DNA of 16,192 bases, taken from assembly GCA_965368585.1 (NCBI GenBank), contig CBDUNM010000118.1, positions 1 through 16,192 of the forward strand, in the 5' to 3' direction. The number at the start of each line of letters is the position of its first letter. Position 1 is the first letter of the stretch. The notes beneath the pieces were generated by a model. It was not told the origin of the DNA. It did not search any database and saw only the letters and a program-made list of their open reading frames with translations. The DNA comes from JARRQB01 sp965368585. Its GTDB lineage: Bacteria; Pseudomonadota; Gammaproteobacteria; Chromatiales; Chromatiaceae. Below are positions 1 to 6,805 of the stretch, piece by piece. The position numbers and the translations under genes were made by a program.

Positions 1-87
1 AAAACTCCATTTGCTTGAAAAATCGCAATGGGTTATATCCCGGCAGTTAATCGTTTTTTCCCTTTCTGAAAATGAAGCCATCACATT
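1..87. other. AT-rich left-edge segment with no recognisable gene
   Basis: About the first 105 bases are clearly richer in A and T than the sequence that follows. They carry no recognisable protein in any forward frame. The frame of the downstream GalT-family protein is closed here by stops at 16-18 and 73-75. An upstream galT half would be expected here but is not seen. The segment may be unrelated DNA joined to a broken gene, or an assembly or contig-edge artefact; the window alone cannot decide. Confidence 0.5.
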
Positions 88-696
88 TTGTGTTGCTCTT
101 ACAGCAACTCTCATGGCCTGGTCCAGGTCATCGCAACGCCGGTGGTCCCTGAGAACGTGCAGAACGAAGTTTATCATTCGCGCGAACATCAACGTAAATA
201 CGGTCAATGTGTTTTTTGCTCGCTGATCGACGAAGCCCTGACTTACGAAGCAACCATCTATGATCGGGAATCCGGCGCGATTCGACGCAAAATCAACGTC
301 GGTCAGTATGTCATCGAGCGCAGCGAGCGGTTCCTCGCGATCAAGCCATTTGCCAGCCGCTTCGAGTGGGAGATACATATCCTGCCGCTACAGCACAAAG
401 CGGACTTCCTCAGGGCGACGCCGGAGGAACTGACCGATTTCGCCCGGGTACTGCGCCGCACCATGGCACGCCTGGATCACGTCGTGGGGGGCGTCCAGTA
501 CAATTTCTTCTTGCATTCCAAGCCACATGGCGAGGAATTCGATGGCTGCGAGGACAGCTATCATTGGCACCTGGAAATCTGTCCGCGTACCAGCATACCG
601 ACCGGCTTTGAACTTGGATCGGGCCTGTTCGTCAGCACCGTGAGTCCGGAAGCCGCCGCGGCCGAACTCCGGGCGGCCGACCCGGGCAGCGATTGA
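88..696 (+). CDS. galT: GalT-family nucleotidyltransferase, C-terminal (HIT-fold) half only
   Basis: The protein matches the C-terminal half of galactose-1-phosphate uridylyltransferase. This enzyme moves UMP between UDP-glucose and galactose-1-phosphate, and related enzymes act on other sugar phosphates. Visible family features are a QVIATPVVP stretch (the strand after the catalytic HxH in the family), a Cys-x2-Cys-like CVFC near residue 48, an F-E-W-E-I-H strand and a YHWHLEICPR strand near the end. The family is normally about 330-350 residues; this frame gives about 200 and is closed by TGA at 73-75. The only start is a TTG at 88 with no Shine-Dalgarno. Where HPH or HSH should stand, the sequence reads NSHGLVQ, so the catalytic loop is missing or altered. 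It is probably a 5'-truncated pseudogene or an assembly break rather than an active enzyme. gcvR begins 48 bases downstream. Confidence 0.7.
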   Translation: MCCSYSNSHGLVQVIATPVVPENVQNEVYHSREHQRKYGQCVFCSLIDEALTYEATIYDRESGAIRRKINVGQYVIERSERFLAIKPFASRFEWEIHILPLQHKADFLRATPEELTDFARVLRRTMARLDHVVGGVQYNFFLHSKPHGEEFDGCEDSYHWHLEICPRTSIPTGFELGSGLFVSTVSPEAAAAELRAADPGSD

Positions 697-744
697 ACCT
701 CGCGCGACGGAAGACAAGACCACCGTTACGGGATTACACTCCGC

Positions 745-1311
745 ATGTCAGTGTTTGTGAGCCCGCAATCGATGCCTACGAAAAACAGCTACCTGGTCAT
801 GTCAGCCCTGGGCAAAGACCGCCCTGGCATCGTGGATCAAATTTCGCGGGCTATTTTCGAACAGGAATGCAACATTACTGACAGCCGTATGACCGTGCTC
901 GGCGGAGAGTTCGCTATATTGCTCCTGATCGAGGGCCCGTGGAACAAACTGGCGAAACTCGAAGACCAGGTCGAGGAACTTCAAGCCCGGCACGAACTAG
1001 CCATCGTCACCAAGCGCACGGAAGAACGCCAGAGCGAGGCCAATCTCCTTCCTTACGGTGTGGATGTGGTCGCGCTCGACCACCCGGGCATTGTATACAA
1101 CCTGGCCAGTTTCTTTTCCCAGCGCGGCATCAATATCGAAGACATGACGACTGCCACCTACGCGGCCGCCCATACCCGTACACCTATGTTCTCGGTGCAT
1201 ATGAGTGTCGGCATCCCGGCGAAGATTCACATCTCGGCGCTGAGAGACGAGTTCATGGACTTCTGCGATGCGATGAACCTGGACGCGGTACTGGAACCGA
1301 TCAAGGGATAA
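745..1311 (+). CDS. gcvR: GcvR-type glycine cleavage system repressor (two ACT domains)
   Basis: This is a 188-residue cytoplasmic protein made of two ACT domains, roughly residues 16-95 and 105-180. Each opens with the ligand-binding-type turn seen in GcvR: GKDRPGIVDQ in the first and LDHPGIVYN in the second. In E. coli, GcvR binds the activator GcvA and represses the glycine cleavage operon when glycine is low. It does not itself bind DNA, and no DNA-binding domain is visible here. The ATG at 745 gives a nine-residue extension; the ATG at 772 (MPTKNSYLV) is closer to where the domain starts and could be the true start, since neither has a strong ribosome binding site. bcp follows, as in E. 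coli, which supports the call. No gcvA or gcvTHP is in the window. Confidence 0.85.
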   Translation: MSVFVSPQSMPTKNSYLVMSALGKDRPGIVDQISRAIFEQECNITDSRMTVLGGEFAILLLIEGPWNKLAKLEDQVEELQARHELAIVTKRTEERQSEANLLPYGVDVVALDHPGIVYNLASFFSQRGINIEDMTTATYAAAHTRTPMFSVHMSVGIPAKIHISALRDEFMDFCDAMNLDAVLEPIKG

Positions 1312-1404
1312 TGCGGTGCGCGCGCGCAGCGTTGCCGTGACCCTGACTCATGAAACCTGTTTTGAAGTGAACCCGAGCCCGCAACCCCGTCACGAGGAGC
1401 CGAA

Positions 1405-1884
1405 ATGTCCAACGCTGTTGTCGGAAAAGCCTTGCCCGAGGCAACGCTCCTCCTGACCGGTAATCAAACCCGCAACCTGTCCGACTATCGAGGCAAGCCG
1501 CTGATACTGTACTTCTACCCCAAGGCGAGTACGCCCGGCTGTACGCAGGAAGGCCTTGATTTCGCGGCCGCCATCACCAAGCTCCGTCGTCAATCGGCAG
1601 TCGTACTGGGCGTCTCGCGCGACGGGCTGAAGGCGCAGGAAAACTTCAAAGCGAAACAGGGTTTCCCTTTTGACCTGGTCTCGGACAAGAACGAGACGCT
1701 TTGCCAGTTATTCGACGTAATCAAGATGAAAAACATGTACGGCAAACAGGTTCGCGGCATTGTACGCAGCACTTTCCTGATCGACGCAGACGGGGTTCTC
1801 AGACAAGAATGGCGCGCAGTGAAGGTCAAGGGCCACGTCGATGAAGTGCTGGCGGCCCTGAAGACGTTGCGACCCACCGGCTGA
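1405..1884 (+). CDS. bcp: Bcp/PrxQ-type peroxiredoxin
   Basis: This is a 159-residue thioredoxin-fold peroxidase of the Bcp/PrxQ group, which reduces hydrogen peroxide and organic hydroperoxides with electrons from thioredoxin. The active-site signature YPKASTPGCT is present and places the peroxidatic cysteine at C46. In E. coli Bcp a resolving cysteine lies five residues later; here that position is Leu51 (CTQEGL). Another cysteine, C100 in ETLCQLF, sits where E. coli has its third cysteine. The enzyme therefore either resolves through C100 or works as a 1-Cys type (inference). The start is well supported by GAGGAG at 1394-1399, five bases before ATG. It is 93 bases after gcvR and 32 bases before the PhoH-family gene, so probably co-transcribed with both. 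Confidence 0.9.
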   Translation: MSNAVVGKALPEATLLLTGNQTRNLSDYRGKPLILYFYPKASTPGCTQEGLDFAAAITKLRRQSAVVLGVSRDGLKAQENFKAKQGFPFDLVSDKNETLCQLFDVIKMKNMYGKQVRGIVRSTFLIDADGVLRQEWRAVKVKGHVDEVLAALKTLRPTG

Positions 1885-1916
1885 TCCGAGCCATACCGCA
1901 GCAAGGCAATACAGAC

Positions 1917-3326
1917 ATGAATACGGGACAGGACGAAGGCAAGCGCCTGTTCGTGCTCGACACCAACGTGTTGATGCACGACCCCACCGCGATCTTTCGC
2001 TTCGCGGAACACGACATCTACCTCCCCATGGTGGTGCTCGAAGAACTGGACAGGGGCAAAAAAGGCGTGTCCGAGGTGGCCCGCAACGTTCGCCAGGTAA
2101 GCCGGTTTCTGGATGATTTGATGGCCGGTGCCTCCAAGGAGCAGATCGGCAAAGGCATCGATCTGCCCTGCGTCAAGAATGCCGGCGAACAATCGAACTG
2201 TGGTCGATTGTTTTTCCAGATCCGGCACATGCCCGGCCCGCTACCCGCATCCCTTCCCGGCGGCACGGCCGACAACGACATCCTCGCAACCGCCCTGGCG
2301 CTGCAGGAAGAATACCCGCAACGCGATGTGTCGCTGGTATCGAAAGACATCAACCTGCGGATCAAGGCGGCCGTGGTCGGCATCCGCGCGGAAGATTACC
2401 ACAACGACCAGGTGCTCGACGATGTCAACCTGCTGTACAGCGGCGAGATGGAACTGGAGACGGAATTCTGGAATGACCACAGCAAGAACATGGAGTCCTG
2501 GCAGGAAGAAGGCCGCACCTTCTACCGCGTCTCCGGACCGGATACGGGCGCCTGGTATCCCAATCAGTGTCTCTACATGGATGGAGACACGCCGTTCGAG
2601 GCGATGGTACGCCTAATAGACGACAACTCGAACGCGACCATCGAACTGGCCAGCGACTACCGGAATCCCCGCCATTCAATCTGGGGCATTACGGCACGCA
2701 ATAGGGAACAGAATTTTGCGTTGAATATGCTGCTGGACCCCGACGTCGACTTTGTATCGCTGCTCGGCGCGGCAGGCACTGGCAAGACGCTGCTGACCCT
2801 GGCGGCCGGCTTGTCCCAAGTGTTGGATCAAAACCGCTACCGCGAAATCGTCATGACCCGTGTCACGGTGCCGGTCGGCGAAGACATTGGTTTTCTGCCG
2901 GGCACAGAGGAAGAGAAGATGACGCCCTGGATGGGGGCATTGATGGACAATCTCGAGGTTCTGACGCAAACCGAAGGCGGCGACTGGGGTCGCGCCGCCA
3001 CCGACGATCTGCTGCGTTCCCGGATTCGCATCCACTCGCTCAACTTTATGCGCGGCAGAACCTTCCTGAACAAATACATCATTCTGGATGAGGCGCAAAA
3101 CCTTACGGCAAAGCAGATGAAGACGCTGATCACCCGCGCCGGACCGGGTACCAAGGTGGTCTGTCTCGGCAATATAGCGCAGATCGACACCCCCTATCTG
3201 ACGGAAACCACGTCGGGTTTGACCTACGCGGTCGATCGCTTCAAGCACTGGCCGCACAGCGGGCACATCACCTTATTGAGAGGGGAAAGGTCGCGCCTTG
3301 CGGACTTCGCTTCCGAAGCGCTATGA
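1917..3326 (+). CDS. PIN-PhoH family RNase/ATPase (PhoH2/YlaK type)
   Basis: This 469-residue cytoplasmic protein has two domains. Residues about 10-155 form a PIN ribonuclease domain, with VLDTNVLMHD giving D15, a VVLEELD strand (E42/E43), D121 in the GTADNDILA motif and D144 in SKD. Residues about 255-465 form a PhoH P-loop ATPase, with Walker A GAAGTGKT at 284-291 and Walker B ILDEAQN with D391/E392. PIN-PhoH fusions (PhoH2 in mycobacteria, YlaK in Bacillus) are described as ATP-dependent RNA-unwinding ribonucleases. The mycobacterial one is paired with a small upstream antitoxin, but here only 32 bases separate bcp from the start, so no such partner fits. All PIN acidic residues expected by eye are present. 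AAGG about ten bases upstream is a modest ribosome binding site. Its end overlaps the end of the convergent kinase gene by six bases. Confidence 0.9.
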   Translation: MNTGQDEGKRLFVLDTNVLMHDPTAIFRFAEHDIYLPMVVLEELDRGKKGVSEVARNVRQVSRFLDDLMAGASKEQIGKGIDLPCVKNAGEQSNCGRLFFQIRHMPGPLPASLPGGTADNDILATALALQEEYPQRDVSLVSKDINLRIKAAVVGIRAEDYHNDQVLDDVNLLYSGEMELETEFWNDHSKNMESWQEEGRTFYRVSGPDTGAWYPNQCLYMDGDTPFEAMVRLIDDNSNATIELASDYRNPRHSIWGITARNREQNFALNMLLDPDVDFVSLLGAAGTGKTLLTLAAGLSQVLDQNRYREIVMTRVTVPVGEDIGFLPGTEEEKMTPWMGALMDNLEVLTQTEGGDWGRAATDDLLRSRIRIHSLNFMRGRTFLNKYIILDEAQNLTAKQMKTLITRAGPGTKVVCLGNIAQIDTPYLTETTSGLTYAVDRFKHWPHSGHITLLRGERSRLADFASEAL

Positions 3327-6300
3327 ATCGGCGTGTTCGGCGATGCCGGCCAACTCATACCTGGCGGCGTCGAACGCCTCGCGTAATTCAGGCAACGCGG
3401 CAACGGCGGCAGTGCGCTGGCGCTCCCGGGCATTGGTCTCGATTTCCTTGGCCAATTCCGAGACCCGCATTGCACCCACGTTGGCGCTGCTCGACTTCAG
3501 CGAATGCGCAGGTCTAATCATGGTATCGATGTCGCCGGCCTTGGCGGCATCTTCCAGCGTTTCCAGCTGTAATGGCGCGTTTTTCAGATACGAAGACAGG
3601 ATTTTCCCAAACTCGTCTTCCATGACTTCGCGCAGGTCATTGAGTACCTTCGCGTCGATTTGCGAACCGGCGTCGTCGGACGGCATCAGGCCCTGTACCG
3701 CGTGACCACCCGCCGCGATTGATGCGACGGCTGCCCTTGACCGGTGTTCTTTGTCGTGCGTCGCGCCGTTCGACGTGATCTCGATGACTTCGACGATCTG
3801 TTCATGACTGGCCAACCAGTCCAAGTCGGTCGGCATTGATTCGGGTTCCAGGGACGCTGCGAATTCCTCGGTCCCCGCATCCAGTATAGCCGCGTCTTCC
3901 CTGCGCGGCTCATTGCACACCGGGGCTTCGGCCGTCGGCATCGGGTCTGGCGCCGGCGCCGCGGCCGGTTGCTGTTCGGTCTCAGGATAGACGTCCCAGT
4001 CGTCTTCCACCAGTTCGCGCACCAACGCGCTATCCAGCTCGGGGAAGTCGTCATCCAGTCCCTCATCCCAAGTCCCCTGGACGGCCTGGCCCCGCGCTTC
4101 GCGTCGCTCTTCGATCTGCGGAAAACCATCATTGCGCAACGGCCGATGACCATGCGCCGGTTGTGCCTGCGAAGCGCCCCGGGAAGTTCCCGCCGTATCC
4201 GCGATTTTACCGATATGGGCAATGAGCTCGTCATTCAACGAATATTCTTCATCGAACGGCGCGGGTGCCGGGTCCCGCTGCGACGGCACGACGGTCGATG
4301 TCGCCGTGAGGGTGGTGCGCCGCGCCGAAACACTCAGCCATCGCGCCAGCGCCACCTTCAGATTTTCCATGTCCAGCGGCTTCGACAGATAATCGTCCAT
4401 CCCCCGCGCGAGACACTTTTCTCTGTCGCCGCGCATGGCGTTTGCCGTAATCGCGATAATCGGTATCCGCTCGAGCCTGCCTTCTGCTTCGCGCTTTCGA
4501 ATTTCGTCGGTCGCCTCAAAGCCGTCCATATGCGGCATCTGCAGGTCCATCAACACGATATCGAAACGATCGACCTCCAGGCAATCCAACGCGGCCACGC
4601 CGTCTTCGGCGATCACGCAATCGACTCCCAGGTGCTGCAAGAGCTTTCGCGCAACGGCTGAATTCACGGGATTGTCCTCGACCAGCAAGGCACGGCCACT
4701 GAGCTTATCGGGAGCGACGCCGTCGCCGACCGAGAGCAGTGCCGGGGAATCTTGCGAAAACGGATCGAACTGCGGCCTGGAGTCGCCCCGCCCGGTTGGC
4801 GAGTCGACGCCCAGTTCCTCCACATCCAGTATCCTCACCAGCACTCGGCGCAGTTCCTGTTTCCGGATCGGCGCCTCGATCCGGACCACACTGGGGTGGT
4901 CGGTCAGCGACGGTTCGATACCGGAGCCGGCAACCAGCACCGGTAGCGATGCCAGTTCGGGCTCGGCTCGCAGCTCACGCACGACCGTCGTGACCGCCTG
5001 CTCCTGTTTCCGCGTGTCTGCCAATACCAACTCGAAAGCCCAGCTCTCGCCCAACATCGCCGAGGTTTTCAGCTTGCTGATGGCGGCGATGGCGCTTTCC
5101 GCGCGTTCCTCCATGACCTGCCATCCGTCGAGCCAGGCGCTGACCCGGGCGCGTTCCTGCGGGTCCTTGATGATGGTCAGCACCCTCACGTCGGTCAGGT
5201 CCTGCCGCGCCGGCGGTATGTCGTGTTTGGAGCGGCGCATCGGCAACTCGAACCAGAACGTCGACCCTCTATCAGGCTGAGAATGCACGCCGATTTCACC
5301 GCCCATGAGCTCGACCAGACGCTTGCAAATTACCAGCCCCAACCCCGTGCCGCCGTGTTTCCGCGTGGTGGAAGCGTCGGCCTGAGTAAACGACTGAAAC
5401 AGACGCTTGGCCGTGCCCGCATTCATGCCGATCCCGGTATCAACCACCGAGAACCGCAGGTTGACTTCCTTCCTGCCCACCCGCAGCTGCTTGATCTCGA
5501 CGCTCACGCTACCGGTTTCGGTAAACTTCACGGCGTTACTCACCAGATTGGTCAACACCTGGCGCAGCCGAATCGGGTCGCCCCGCACCGCCTCCGGTGC
5601 TTCCGGATCGATACTCACCCGCAACTCCAGGCCCTTGCGTTCCGCGGTCCGCCGCATCAGATCCGTGACCGATCCGATCATTTCGTCGAGTTGGATCTCG
5701 ATGTACTCGAGCTCCAACTTACCGGCTTCGACCTTGGCGAAATCCAACACGTCGTTGATGAGCCGCAGCAGATGACGCGACGATTTGTGCGCGGTATCGA
5801 CGTATTCGCGTTGATCGGTCGATAGTGGCGTATCCAAAAGCAGTTCCAGGATCGGCAGGATCCCGTTCAGCGGCGTGCGAATCTCATGACTCATAGTCGC
5901 GAGAAACTCGGTTTTCGCGCGAATTGCGCTCTCTGCGGCATCGTGCGCCAGGGTCAGCTCGCGCTCGACGCGATTGCGATGATCGGACTCGACCTTGATC
6001 TGCCTTTCCTGCTCAACCAGGTCGTGCTGCATTTTGCCGATGATATTCCTTTTACTGCTGGCGTCAGCCAACGACGTCAGCAGCCAACGCGATACCATGC
6101 CGCTCCACAGCCCCGCCATCAGCAACAGCCCGCACGCCAGGGTCAAAACGCCCCCCGGGCCGCTCCAGTCGTCTAGATCCGGGGAGCCGATCGAGCGCCA
6201 GGCAGATACACCGGCCAGCAGAGCCGCGACCACGCCGAGCGGCAGCCAGAATGCCGCGGTCAGCACCAGGGCCGCGAGGCCGAGCAGTACCAGTACGCCG

Positions 6301-6677
6301 ACCGTAACGGCCTGGGGCTCCGGCCACAGCGCATACGCACTGGCGGCTAGCATACCCCAGGCGATCGCAGCGACGGCGACAACCACCGCGTAGACAATCC
6401 GCCACAGGTGGCATGACCACCGATGTTCCGGCGGCCTGCGGTGTAGAAACGCCCAGCCGACCAAGACAAAGATTGCCAGGAGTACGATCACTGCGGCCAG
6501 AATCACCAGTTCCCGGGTGGCTCCCAGCAGAACGCCCACCGCTACGGCGAACGTCGCACCTGCCGCTCCGGCATACGCGCCGGCGCCAAACAGCCATCGC
6601 ACCTGACGGTCGAGCCGGCGCGCAGCAATCGGTTGCACGTCCTCGTAAATGGTTGTTGGTTCCGTCCATTCACGCAT
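3321..6677 (-). CDS. Membrane hybrid histidine kinase with pseudo-receiver, receiver and HPt
   Basis: I place the start at the ATG at 6677 (MREWTEPTTIYEDV), giving 1118 residues; the open frame runs upstream to 6830, but that part overlaps the divergent gene and looks non-coding. Order: about six membrane helices (roughly 33-52, 57-78, 92-117, 123-141, 143-160, 175-198); a coiled-coil-like stretch 205-255; a HisKA dimerisation domain with H264 in MSHEIRTPLNG; a HATPase with N381, DTGIG at D413 and GTGLGL near 444; a divergent receiver around 497-618 with a possible Asp at 554 but no conserved C-terminal Lys; a canonical receiver 664-783 with D711 and K766; a long acidic, Pro/Ala-rich linker 785-1005; and an HPt around 1008-1112 with H1058 in AHSLKSSSA. 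The architecture resembles BarA/RpfC-type kinases that pass phosphate His-Asp-His-Asp. No extracellular sensor domain is visible, so the signal is probably sensed in the membrane helices. The divergent neighbour is the likely phosphate acceptor (inference). Confidence 0.9.
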   Translation of the reverse strand: MREWTEPTTIYEDVQPIAARRLDRQVRWLFGAGAYAGAAGATFAVAVGVLLGATRELVILAAVIVLLAIFVLVGWAFLHRRPPEHRWSCHLWRIVYAVVVAVAAIAWGMLAASAYALWPEPQAVTVGVLVLLGLAALVLTAAFWLPLGVVAALLAGVSAWRSIGSPDLDDWSGPGGVLTLACGLLLMAGLWSGMVSRWLLTSLADASSKRNIIGKMQHDLVEQERQIKVESDHRNRVERELTLAHDAAESAIRAKTEFLATMSHEIRTPLNGILPILELLLDTPLSTDQREYVDTAHKSSRHLLRLINDVLDFAKVEAGKLELEYIEIQLDEMIGSVTDLMRRTAERKGLELRVSIDPEAPEAVRGDPIRLRQVLTNLVSNAVKFTETGSVSVEIKQLRVGRKEVNLRFSVVDTGIGMNAGTAKRLFQSFTQADASTTRKHGGTGLGLVICKRLVELMGGEIGVHSQPDRGSTFWFELPMRRSKHDIPPARQDLTDVRVLTIIKDPQERARVSAWLDGWQVMEERAESAIAAISKLKTSAMLGESWAFELVLADTRKQEQAVTTVVRELRAEPELASLPVLVAGSGIEPSLTDHPSVVRIEAPIRKQELRRVLVRILDVEELGVDSPTGRGDSRPQFDPFSQDSPALLSVGDGVAPDKLSGRALLVEDNPVNSAVARKLLQHLGVDCVIAEDGVAALDCLEVDRFDIVLMDLQMPHMDGFEATDEIRKREAEGRLERIPIIAITANAMRGDREKCLARGMDDYLSKPLDMENLKVALARWLSVSARRTTLTATSTVVPSQRDPAPAPFDEEYSLNDELIAHIGKIADTAGTSRGASQAQPAHGHRPLRNDGFPQIEERREARGQAVQGTWDEGLDDDFPELDSALVRELVEDDWDVYPETEQQPAAAPAPDPMPTAEAPVCNEPRREDAAILDAGTEEFAASLEPESMPTDLDWLASHEQIVEVIEITSNGATHDKEHRSRAAVASIAAGGHAVQGLMPSDDAGSQIDAKVLNDLREVMEDEFGKILSSYLKNAPLQLETLEDAAKAGDIDTMIRPAHSLKSSSANVGAMRVSELAKEIETNARERQRTAAVAALPELREAFDAARYELAGIAEHADS

Positions 6678-6805
6678 GTCAGTTATTATCCGTAGTATTC
6701 TGCCGTTACCCGATTCCCCGTAATACAGGGTGAGTGACCAATGATATGCTAAGTAGGAAAGCCGCCGCACCCGGTAAATAGGCGTTTTAATTAAACAAGA
6801 AAACC
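6678..6805. promoter_or_regulatory. Divergent promoter region between kinase and EAL-like regulator
   Basis: These 128 bases are the only space from which both signalling genes can start. They are AT-richer than the flanking genes and contain the perfect 10-nt palindrome TTTAATTAAA at 6786-6795, only ten bases before the plus-strand ATG. I could not fit convincing -35/-10 pairs for either direction. A TGATATGCT stretch near 6743 is a possible extended -10 for the plus strand, but it lacks a matching -35. The shared gap suggests joint control of the pair. Confidence 0.4.

Noticed and set aside
1885..1916. Antitoxin gene upstream of the PIN-PhoH gene
   Set aside because: Mycobacterial PhoH2 has a small antitoxin partner, but the 32-base gap after bcp holds no reading frame that could encode one.
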